A stretch of DNA of 48,248 nt from Deinococcus fonticola (lineage in GTDB: Bacteria; Deinococcota; Deinococci; Deinococcales; Deinococcaceae). The notes beneath the pieces are model-generated. The model searched no databases. It was not told the origin of the DNA and saw nothing but the letters and a program-made list of their open reading frames with translations. Position 1 is the stretch's first letter, and the number at the start of each line of letters is the position of its first letter. Shown piece by piece: positions 41,576 through 48,248 of the stretch. The stretch lies in contig NZ_SMMH01000027.1 in NCBI RefSeq assembly GCF_004634215.1, positions 1 through 48,248 on the forward strand, written 5' to 3'. The translations under genes and the position numbers were made by a program.

Positions 41576-42379
41576 ATGACTGACGCACCGAGTCCTGACC
41601 TGATTGAGCCGGTTACCAGAATCCAGGCGGCCCTGGAAGCGACGCCAAAGAAGTCGCGGCGGGTCTTGCTCAGGACGCTCCTCAAGGAATTCGGTTTCAA
41701 GATCAAGTCTGGCGACCGCCTGACCCGCATCCAGGGCCGCCTGGCGGAAGTCGGGATTCACGTTAATCCAGACCTGGCCGAGTGTGACCGTGAGGACTGG
41801 GTCACGCTGTCGCTGATTGCTCCGGCACTGCCGAACACCGATCCACCCGCCAGCACCATGCCGGGTTTCAGTGAAGATCCCTGGTTCACTGAAGTGAAGG
41901 CCAAAACATTCGCCAGTGAGCGCGAAGTGGAAATTCGCTTCATCCTGCCTCTGCTCGAACGACTGGGGTACCGTGAGGAGAACCGTGAGGAGAACCGTGC
42001 CGACGGCTTCCCGGTGGACATCGTGGTCGGGGTTCGACGGACACGAGCTGAGGCGGACTTTGTGCTGTTCGACGGCCCGAACCGTGATGCCAACCATGCC
42101 CTGCTGGTTGTCGAAGCCAAGCGTGCGGGGAAACGGCTCTCGGATCACGTGGGTCAGGCCAGAAGTTACGCCATGTTCCTGCAGGCACCGTACTACCTGC
42201 TCACCAACGGTGACGACATCCGCGTTTTTCTCTACCGCAGTCCCATCGAGTCGGATGTGGAGGTGTATACCGGTCACCGCGAGTCGCTCCTGGACAATTT
42301 CGCTGATCTGTACACCATGATCAGCCGTGAAGCCGTCGTGGAGTATCGCCGGGCCTGGGTTCGGCGTGGCAACACGTAG
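41576..42379 (+). CDS. HsdR N-terminal-like nuclease-domain protein
   Basis: A 267-aa protein whose C-terminal two thirds resemble the N-terminal nuclease domain of type I restriction subunit HsdR (HSDR_N_2). The PD-(D/E)XK pattern is FPVDIVVGVRR (Asp about 148), ADFVLFDG and LLVVEAKRAGKRLSDHV (E-x-K about 180-182), followed by GQARSYAMFLQAPYYLLTNG. There is no helicase domain, so it is a stand-alone form, as seen in several defence loci. REENREENR comes from a 12-bp tandem duplication. ATG 41576 has AAAGGAA ahead. It stands after the DarT/NADAR pair, and a new promoter follows it. Confidence 0.85.
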   Translation: MTDAPSPDLIEPVTRIQAALEATPKKSRRVLLRTLLKEFGFKIKSGDRLTRIQGRLAEVGIHVNPDLAECDREDWVTLSLIAPALPNTDPPASTMPGFSEDPWFTEVKAKTFASEREVEIRFILPLLERLGYREENREENRADGFPVDIVVGVRRTRAEADFVLFDGPNRDANHALLVVEAKRAGKRLSDHVGQARSYAMFLQAPYYLLTNGDDIRVFLYRSPIESDVEVYTGHRESLLDNFADLYTMISREAVVEYRRAWVRRGNT

Positions 42380-42394
42380 GCGATCAACCGGGCC

Positions 42395-42422
42395 TGCTAC
42401 AATCTGGTCAGCTGACCAGATT
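42395..42422 (+). promoter_or_regulatory. Extended -10 promoter and perfect 22-bp operator of the toxin-antitoxin pair
   Basis: TGCTACAAT (42395-42403) is an extended -10 box. It overlaps a perfect palindrome at 42401-42422 with arms AATCTGGTCAG and CTGACCAGATT. This is the usual layout for autorepression by the antitoxin-toxin complex. No clear -35 box is seen. The promoter also lies ahead of pglZ and brxL, which follow the pair without a gap. Confidence 0.75.
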
Positions 42423-42431
42423 GGAGGATGC

Positions 42432-42680
42432 ATGACCACCTATAAACGCTGGAAACTCGAAACCGCCAAAGCCCATTTCTCGGAGGTGGTACGCGCGGCC
42501 GAGTCCGGGCAGCCGCAGCTGATCACCCGGCGTGGGCAACCTGCGGCGGTGGTACTGCCTGCCAGCCAGGTCACCCTGAAGGAGCGCAACGGCTGGGACA
42601 CCTTCTCCAGCGCCCCGAAAGTGCCGGACTTCGAACCCGTACGGGCCAGCAGGCCAGGACGCGACATCCCCGAACTGTAA
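42432..42680 (+). CDS. Phd/YefM-type antitoxin
   Basis: An 82-aa antitoxin of the Phd/YefM/VapB type. The DNA-binding N-terminus reads RWKLETAKAHFSEVVRAAES (residues 6-25), followed by QPQLITRRGQPAAVVLPASQ, the classic Phd pattern. The C-terminal tail (about 55-82) is extended and would wrap the toxin. ATG 42432 has GGAGG ahead; longer in-frame starts upstream would run through the operator. A perfect palindrome 9 bp ahead is its likely operator. The PIN gene follows after 9 bp. Confidence 0.9.
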   Translation: MTTYKRWKLETAKAHFSEVVRAAESGQPQLITRRGQPAAVVLPASQVTLKERNGWDTFSSAPKVPDFEPVRASRPGRDIPEL

Positions 42681-42689
42681 GGTCGCCAA

Positions 42690-43112
42690 ATGTACCTGCT
42701 CGACACCAACGTCATCAGTGAGGCCACCAAAGCCCGCCCGGCCCCGGCCGTCGTGGCCTTCCTCCAGGGCCAGCCGCTCAGCCAGCTGTACCTGAGCGCC
42801 ATTACCCTCGGGGAGCTCGAGTGGGGAACGGAACAGGTGACCGATCCCGCCCGCCGGGCCGCCCTGCGCCAGTGGCTGACGCACAGTGTGCTTCCGGATT
42901 ACCTGGGCCGCATCCTGCCCATTGACGAGCAGGTGATGGTCACCTGGGCCCGCATGGTGATGGCCAGTGGGCTGAAACCAAAACAGTTGCCCTGCATGGA
43001 CGCCCTGCTCGCCGCCACCGCCCTGCACCACGACCTGACCCTGGTGACGCGTAACCGTTCAGATTTTCAAGCTTTCGGCATTCATCTCCTCAACCCCTGG
43101 GAAACGACCTGA
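42690..43112 (+). CDS. PIN-domain toxin (VapC/FitB type)
   Basis: A 140-aa PIN-domain ribonuclease toxin. The acidic active-site residues are present: D5 in YLLDTNVIS, E42 in ITLGELEWG, D104 in PCMDALLAATA and D125 in VTRNRSDFQAFG. PIN toxins cut tRNA or rRNA when the antitoxin is lost. The ribosome site is weak (AAGGTCG). The gene follows the Phd-type antitoxin and is separated from pglZ by one base, placing a toxin-antitoxin pair inside the BREX operon. Confidence 0.92.
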   Translation: MYLLDTNVISEATKARPAPAVVAFLQGQPLSQLYLSAITLGELEWGTEQVTDPARRAALRQWLTHSVLPDYLGRILPIDEQVMVTWARMVMASGLKPKQLPCMDALLAATALHHDLTLVTRNRSDFQAFGIHLLNPWETT

Positions 43113-43113
43113 C

Positions 43114-45378
43114 ATGACCATACCCACCGACATCACCGTCCTGGACGCCCTGGAACAGGCGCTGCAGAAAGCAGGAACCTACAACCCCGGCGACGTCGTA
43201 CCGCCCGTCTGCCTGCTGTGGCCGGATGGCACCGGGGAATGGCGAGCGGCAGCCGAAGCCCTCCGCCAGCGGCGTCCTGTCCTGACCCTCGGCAAGTACG
43301 ACCCGGCCACCCAGACCGGGCCAGCTGTCTGGATTCGCACCGTGGTGGATCCCTGCGCAGGGACGCTTCCGGTGGTGTACCTGCCCGGTGTCTCACATGA
43401 CCAGCTGCGCGACGAGCATATTCCTGAACCCCTTGCTCCCCTGGTGGAACTGCAGTACCGCGGCGCCATGTTCGAACGCCGTGACCGCAACGACTGGACT
43501 GTGGCCTCGTTCCTCAACCGCCAGGGCGAGGGGCTGGGCGTCGAGGTGGCGAGCAGCGCCCGCCCGGTGGTGGCAGGTCACCTGGAGACGCTGCTGGAAC
43601 GGAAAGTCAGTGACCTCAGGCAGCGGGCTCCGCTGACCCCTGGCGTCCTGGATCAGCTCTCTTACCCGGATCTGGCGCGTGAACTGCTGACCTGGCTGAG
43701 TGAACCGGAATCACCGGTTTCAGGTGGTTTGCAGGCAGCGCTGGAAAGCGAATACGGCGTCGATCTCACCAGTGGCCCCGCCACCGTGGCGGCGCAACTG
43801 GCCGGACGTGGCGGTTCCCTGGCGGAAGCGTGGGAACGGTACACCCAGTCACCGGGTCAGTTTCCAGGCGTCCGCGAGCGACTGGCGACCACTGGCCCCA
43901 CACCCGGGCCGGACTGGATCCTGGAACAGGCAGAAGTATGGCCGCAGGTCAACGAATTTGCTGAGAAAGAACTCGCAGCGGCGCTCGAAGGGTTGCATGG
44001 GCAGGCCAGCGCCCTGGTTCGGGAAGGCCTTCAGGTTCTGGAAGGGCGGCATGGCGCACGCCGGGACGTCGTGTGGAGTGCCCTGCGGGAGTCACCTCTG
44101 GCAGGTGCGCTGGCCCCGCTGCTGGAACTGGCCCAGCGCACCACAGAAACACTGAGTGGCTCTACGCCCCAGGAACTGGCGGACAGCTTCGCCTCGAACG
44201 GCTACCAGGTGGATCAGGCCGTCGTGCAGGTGCTGGCAGGTGCCCGCACCGACCTGCAGCGGCAGATCCTGGGCGGCGTGGTGCGCGCCCCGTACCTGGA
44301 ATGGCTGGAGCGCGTCAACAAAATCTTTCGGCAGGCGGTCGAAGCTCAGGGGACTTTGCCCATGCCGCCGTCACACGGATGGAGTGCGGCGCCAGGCCTG
44401 GCGGTTATCTTTGTGGACGGTTTGCGCTTTGACCTCGCGGCCCAGCTGGCCAGTCACCTGAAGGATGAGGAAGTGCGGCTGGACTGGCAGTTCTCGACTG
44501 TTCCCACCATTACCAAATCGGCCAAACCCGCTGTCGCACCGGTCGGTTCCGGTATCGAGCCTTTGAACAGTCAGGAATTAACGCTTGGCCTCCAGGGTAA
44601 AACCCAGACCGCCGCGTTGTTGCGTGGTGAGCTGGCGCGGCGGGGATTTCTCAGTCCACCGGGTTCGGGTCTGCCTGACCCAGCGGGGGCCGCCTGGCTG
44701 GAATCGGGCGATTTCGACAGCATGGGTCATAGCCAGGGCTTGCGGCTGGCCTCCCGCATCGAGGACGAACTCGACAAGCTGCGTGAAACCATTGTGGAAC
44801 TGCTCTCGCACGGGTTCCGGGAAGTGCGGGTCATCACCGATCACGGCTGGCTGCTGGTTCCGGGCAGCCTGCACAAAGTGGAATTGCCCGGCTCCCAGAC
44901 GCTCTTCAAGAAGGAACGCTGCGCCTTGCTGAAGAGCGGCAACATCTCCGAGTACGGCACGCTGCCCTGGAGCTGGGATCACGCGGTCGACATCACGCTC
45001 GCCCCGACCATCAGTTCGTTTGAGGCGGGGGGAACCTACGCCCACGGCGGCCTGAGCCTGCAGGAGAGCGTCATCCCCGTCCTCACCATTAAGCGCGAGG
45101 GGGCACCTGTTCCCGTCGCGTTCACGTCCATCCGCTGGGTAAACAATCGCTGCAAGGTGGAAGTCACCGGCGGCACAGGACTGATGGTGGACTTGCGCCG
45201 TAAGGCCACCGACCCGGAAAGCTCGCTGATCACCGCGCGTAAATCGGTCGGGGAAGACGGTCAGGTCTCGCTGCTTGTTCCAGCCGATGACCTGGAAGGC
45301 GAGGCGGCCATTCTGGTGGCCCTGCGGGACGGACAGGTCGTGAGGCAGCAGACTGTCATCGTAGGGGATGAAGGATGA
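43114..45378 (+). CDS. pglZ: BREX protein PglZ (alkaline-phosphatase superfamily)
   Basis: A 754-aa PglZ protein with a metal-binding alkaline-phosphatase-like core, a hallmark of all BREX systems. Metal-site candidates are AVIFVDGLRFDLAAQLA (Asp about residue 434), VITDHGWLLVPG (Asp-His about 575-576) and YAHGGLSLQESVIPVL (His about 643). PglZ works with PglX and BrxC; its biochemical target is not settled. The N-terminal 400 residues are helical and unassigned. It starts one base after the PIN toxin stop and overlaps brxL by 4 bp (ATGA). Expression from the toxin-antitoxin promoter is likely to contribute. Confidence 0.94.
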   Translation: MTIPTDITVLDALEQALQKAGTYNPGDVVPPVCLLWPDGTGEWRAAAEALRQRRPVLTLGKYDPATQTGPAVWIRTVVDPCAGTLPVVYLPGVSHDQLRDEHIPEPLAPLVELQYRGAMFERRDRNDWTVASFLNRQGEGLGVEVASSARPVVAGHLETLLERKVSDLRQRAPLTPGVLDQLSYPDLARELLTWLSEPESPVSGGLQAALESEYGVDLTSGPATVAAQLAGRGGSLAEAWERYTQSPGQFPGVRERLATTGPTPGPDWILEQAEVWPQVNEFAEKELAAALEGLHGQASALVREGLQVLEGRHGARRDVVWSALRESPLAGALAPLLELAQRTTETLSGSTPQELADSFASNGYQVDQAVVQVLAGARTDLQRQILGGVVRAPYLEWLERVNKIFRQAVEAQGTLPMPPSHGWSAAPGLAVIFVDGLRFDLAAQLASHLKDEEVRLDWQFSTVPTITKSAKPAVAPVGSGIEPLNSQELTLGLQGKTQTAALLRGELARRGFLSPPGSGLPDPAGAAWLESGDFDSMGHSQGLRLASRIEDELDKLRETIVELLSHGFREVRVITDHGWLLVPGSLHKVELPGSQTLFKKERCALLKSGNISEYGTLPWSWDHAVDITLAPTISSFEAGGTYAHGGLSLQESVIPVLTIKREGAPVPVAFTSIRWVNNRCKVEVTGGTGLMVDLRRKATDPESSLITARKSVGEDGQVSLLVPADDLEGEAAILVALRDGQVVRQQTVIVGDEG

Positions 45379-47429
45379 CTGAGATCATGACCGACGAACT
45401 CGACCGCAAGGCCGCCAGCGCCTTTGAGGGTTACATCGTGCGCAAAGACCTGGCCCAGCGCTTTAAAGGCCAGTACCCGGTGCCCACCTACGTGGGGGAA
45501 TTCCTGCTGGGGCGGTACTGTGCGACGACAGATCAGGAAGAAATCCGGGAAGGGCTGGAAGTCGTCGAGCGGCTGATGAGTGAACGCACCGTTCGTGCCG
45601 GCACCCAGGAACTGTTCAAAGCGCGGGCCAGGGAACGTGGCAGCGTTAAACTTATTGATCTGGTCACGGCAAGGTTGGACGCGAAAACGGACTCGTATCT
45701 GGTCGAACTACCTAGCCTGCAACTCAAGGACGTGCGTATTACCTCGGAACTGGTGCAGGAGCACGAGCGGATGCTGACCGGCGGCTTCTACGCTGAGGTC
45801 GAACTGGAGTATGACGCCGTGATCGCCGCCGAGAAGAACGGGCGGCCTTTCGGCGTGGCTTCCCTACGTCCCATCCAGCTGTCGAAACGCTCGGCCCTCG
45901 AGGAAATGGCGCGTGGACGGGCGGAGTTTACCACTGAGGAATGGAAGGCGCTCCTCCTCAGAAGCGTGGGATTCGAACCTGAGGCCCTCTCCGAGCGGGC
46001 CAGGGACGTCCTGCTACTGCGTATGGTGCCGTTCGTCGAGCGCAACTACAACTCGGTGGAGCTTGGCCCCCGCGGTACCGGGAAATCTCACCTGTTCCAG
46101 CAGGTGTCGCCGTATTCACACCTGGTATCGGGCGGGAAAGCCACCGTGGCCCGCATGTTCGTGAATAACGCCAACGGGCAGCGCGGCCTGGTCACGCAGT
46201 ACGACGTGGTGTGCTTTGATGAGGTCTCCGGCGTGTCCTTTGACCAGAAAGACGGCGTGAACATCATGAAGGGCTACATGGAGAGCGGCGAATTTTCGCG
46301 GGGGCGTGAAAGCATCCGCGCGGACGGCGGCGTGGTGATGGTCGGGAACTTCGACGTGGACGTGGCCCACCAGCAGCGCATTGGGCATCTGTTTGGCCCA
46401 ATGCCCCCTGAGATGCGCGATGACACTGCACTGATGGACCGCATTCACGCTTACCTGCCAGGCTGGGACGTGCCCAAACTGAACAGTGCGCTGTTCACCC
46501 AGCATTTTGGGCTGGTCAGCGATTTCCTGGCTGAGTGCTGGCACCAGCTGCGCTTCGAGGGACGCTGGAATAAAGTCGCTCACCGTGTCCGGCTGGGTGG
46601 GGCCTTGAGTGGCCGGGATACCACCGCCGTACAGCGCACCGTTGGTGGTCTGCTGAAGCTGATTTCGCCGGATGAGGCCGCTGAAATTAAAGACGCCGAC
46701 TTGGAGTGGGCAGTGCGGCTGGCCCTCGAGATGCGCCGCCGGGTGAAGGAGCAGCAAAAGCGCATTGGCAGCGCCGAGTTCCGAAATACGCACTTCAGTT
46801 ACCAGCTGGGAGAAGATGCGGTGGAGCGGTTCGTCGCCACACCGGAACTTCAGAGCGACGATTCGATAGGCTCTGACCCATTGCCGCCTGGACAGGTCTG
46901 GGCACTCGGTTCTGGTGGGCAAGATGAACACGCCGGGCTGTACCGGATTGATGTGAATGAGGGGCCAGGCAGCGGGGTTCGGGTACTCAACAATCCGGTG
47001 CCGCGTCCCTTCCAGGAGAGCATCCGCTTCGCCGAGCAGAACCTGTATTCCCAGGCCAGGACGCTGGTCGGAGAACGGGAGCCGCGCCAGCATGAGTACA
47101 GCGTGCAGCTCCGGGCCTTCGACTCGGCCCGCAGCGGCAGCGGGCTGGGCTTGCCGGCCCTGCTGGCGCTGTGCAGCGCTCTGCTGGAAAGGCCTCTCAA
47201 GGGCGGGTTGCTTGCGGCGGGTCATCTGAACCTGGGCGGCGGCATAGACCCGGTGCATAACGCTATCGACCTGGCGGAGCTGGCTGCGGAGAAACGCGCC
47301 GCGGCCCTGCTGCTGCCCATCAGCGCACGCAAGCAACTCAACGACCTGTCGGACGACGTGGCCGCCAAACTGACCATTCTGTACTACACCGATGCACGGG
47401 ACGCTCTTATCAAGGCATTACAGGAGTGA
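45375..47429 (+). CDS. brxL: BREX protein BrxL (MCM-like AAA+ ATPase with Lon-like C-terminus)
   Basis: A 684-aa BrxL, the marker of type 1 BREX, an AAA+ protein that forms rings on DNA. Walker A is LGPRGTGKSHLFQQVSPY (about residues 229-246), and Walker B is VVCFDEVSGVSFDQKDG (about 276-292). The conserved SGEFSRGRESIRADGGVVMV and GNFDVDV follow. The Lon-like C-terminal domain is residues 555-684. In this copy I see no clear Ser-Lys protease dyad: the Ser position in SGSGLGLPALLAL aligns with Gly, and the Lys position in LNLGGGIDPVHNAID with Asp or Pro. It ends the BREX operon. Confidence 0.94.
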   Translation: MTEIMTDELDRKAASAFEGYIVRKDLAQRFKGQYPVPTYVGEFLLGRYCATTDQEEIREGLEVVERLMSERTVRAGTQELFKARARERGSVKLIDLVTARLDAKTDSYLVELPSLQLKDVRITSELVQEHERMLTGGFYAEVELEYDAVIAAEKNGRPFGVASLRPIQLSKRSALEEMARGRAEFTTEEWKALLLRSVGFEPEALSERARDVLLLRMVPFVERNYNSVELGPRGTGKSHLFQQVSPYSHLVSGGKATVARMFVNNANGQRGLVTQYDVVCFDEVSGVSFDQKDGVNIMKGYMESGEFSRGRESIRADGGVVMVGNFDVDVAHQQRIGHLFGPMPPEMRDDTALMDRIHAYLPGWDVPKLNSALFTQHFGLVSDFLAECWHQLRFEGRWNKVAHRVRLGGALSGRDTTAVQRTVGGLLKLISPDEAAEIKDADLEWAVRLALEMRRRVKEQQKRIGSAEFRNTHFSYQLGEDAVERFVATPELQSDDSIGSDPLPPGQVWALGSGGQDEHAGLYRIDVNEGPGSGVRVLNNPVPRPFQESIRFAEQNLYSQARTLVGEREPRQHEYSVQLRAFDSARSGSGLGLPALLALCSALLERPLKGGLLAAGHLNLGGGIDPVHNAIDLAELAAEKRAAALLLPISARKQLNDLSDDVAAKLTILYYTDARDALIKALQE

Positions 47430-47546
47430 ATGGGCACAAGCGACCAAGCCACTGGAGGCGTTATGGTTGTGCATCCTGTGTGCAAGGCTTAACTCTACCG
47501 ACTTACAACTGCCCTTATTTCACTCATCTTTGCAGACGGAGTAACG

Positions 47547-48121
47547 ATGCGATTTATCCATACAGCTGACTGGCATCTTGGAAGGCGCTTAGGTGGTGAG
47601 TCCTTTCTCCCAGCTCAGCGACAGATCCTCGAACAATTAATTCATTTTGTCCACAGTGATCGACCTGATGCCATCCTGATCAGTGGAGATCTATACGACC
47701 GAGCTGTTCCTCCACCGGAGGCAGTCGAAGTGCTTAACGATGTCCTTGTGCAGTTACAGGCATTGAATGTTCCAGTCATTGTCATTGCCGGTAATCATGA
47801 TAGCGCGGAACGTTTAGCCTTCCTGCGCCACCTGCTGCGGCATCAGAATCTGCATATCACGGGTTGGCCGGAAGTTGACCCTAAGCCGCTCGTTCTGCAG
47901 GATGAATGGGGTGCTGTGCATTTTCACTGTGTTCCGTTCTGTGAGCCGGCAGTCGTCCGCAGTAGGCTCGGTGCCAGTGACGTGCGTACCTTCGATGAGG
48001 CGATGGCTGCTTGCCTGCAACCAATTCGGGCAAGTTTGAACCTGAATGCCAGGCACGTTCTTCTGGCCCATGGTTCCGTGCTTGGAGCAAGAACCACTCC
48101 TTCCTCAGAGCGGCGACTGAC
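47547..48121 (+). pseudogene. sbcD: SbcD/Mre11-like nuclease, truncated by an IS3-family element
   Basis: From ATG 47547 (behind GGAG) about 191 residues of an SbcD/Mre11 metallophosphoesterase are present. All early motifs are seen: FIHTADWHLGRRLGG (motif I), ILISGDLYDRAVPP (II), IVIAGNHDSAERLAFL (III) and HVLLAHGSVLGA (IV). SbcD with SbcC cuts hairpins and blocked DNA ends. The reading frame is cut after SSERRLT, where SbcD would normally continue, by the end of an insertion sequence at 48122. The rest may lie beyond the window. TTGTGC and TAACTC, 17 bp apart near 47467, could be its promoter. Confidence 0.88.
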
Positions 48122-48248
48122 TGGACTGCACCCAAGAAGGCGGACAGGGGGTCAAGTCACATCTGGGCTTGATGATACTGGGCCGCAAACTCTGCCGGGG
48201 GCACGTACCCCAGACTGGAGTGTAATCGCCTCTCGTTGTACAGGGTTA
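48122..48248 (-). mobile_element. End of an IS3-family insertion sequence (runs out of the window)
   Basis: The element begins at TGGACTGCACCC (48122), a TG-starting end typical of IS3-family inverted repeats, and is read inward on the minus strand. The other end and the target duplication are outside the window. Confidence 0.75.
48157..48248 (-). CDS. IS3-family transposase OrfB, C-terminal end (partial)
   Basis: On the minus strand the last 30 codons read LYNERRLHSSLGYVPPAEFA, then AQYHQAQM and TGA at 48157-48159. This is the well-known end of the IS3-family integrase domain, including the conserved YN-x-R-x-HSSLGY-x-P stretch. The N-terminal part and the catalytic residues lie beyond the window. 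Confidence 0.9.
   Translation of the reverse strand, partial: TLYNERRLHSSLGYVPPAEFAAQYHQAQM

Noticed and set aside
46116..47336. Long minus-strand open frame of 406 codons opposite brxL
   Set aside because: It is antisense to the well-supported BrxL gene and has no domain of its own.

Overview
The window looks like part of a high-GC bacterial plasmid or megaplasmid, most probably from a Deinococcus species. This assignment is an inference from the GC-rich codon use, a RepA-type initiator with long iterons beside a ParA/ParB pair, a leaderless-looking parA promoter, and the overall look of the proteins. No rRNA, tRNA or CRISPR array was seen. Most genes overlap or nearly touch their neighbours (ATGA, GTGA and TGATG junctions), so they form a few long operons.

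Layout. (1) 344-5134, minus strand: a two-gene unit of a large coiled-coil protein of unknown family followed by an SNF2/RapA-like helicase. (2) 5790-7448: parA, parB and a perfect 22-bp palindrome just after parB that may be the centromere. (3) 7827-14757: an AddB-like nuclease, an AddA-like helicase-nuclease and a WYL-domain regulator in one overlapping operon. (4) 14828-16685: a replication region with a RepA-type initiator on the minus strand, an AT-rich stretch and ten direct iterons, plus one inverted iteron behind rep. (5) 16833-20718: a coiled-coil protein, a MerR-like regulator, a VWA-domain protein and small genes; the merR and VWA promoters share an operator-like sequence. (6) 20719-24771: a scrap-yard holding fragments of a second AddB/AddA pair, a degenerate IS630-family element at a deletion junction, a stop-interrupted paralogue of the 86-aa gene, and a frameshifted small gene. 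(7) 24768-27461: a DEAD/DEAH-type helicase divergent from the BREX operon. (8) 27647-47429: a type 1 BREX phage-defence operon (brxA, brxB, brxC, pglX, pglZ, brxL) carrying many passengers: a UvrD helicase with an N-terminal RelE-like domain and a small unknown protein between brxC and pglX; and an HNH nuclease, a DarT-type ADP-ribosyltransferase, a NADAR-type putative antitoxin, an HsdR-N-like nuclease and a Phd/PIN toxin-antitoxin pair between pglX and pglZ. (9) 47547-48248: an sbcD-like gene cut off by the end of an IS3-family element that runs out of the window.

How it fits together. The window is a plasmid backbone (rep, par) carrying DNA-processing and defence modules. BREX marks and protects host DNA through PglX, while BrxC, PglZ and BrxL help block phage. 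The DarT/NADAR and Phd/PIN pairs inside the operon could act as guards that trigger if BREX is lost or inhibited; this is inference. A dispersed palindrome, GCGTCA-N5-TGACGC, occurs at least eight times with up to two mismatches, mostly in intergenic DNA. Three copies lie 71-72 bp ahead of start codons, so it may be the operator of a plasmid-wide regulator.
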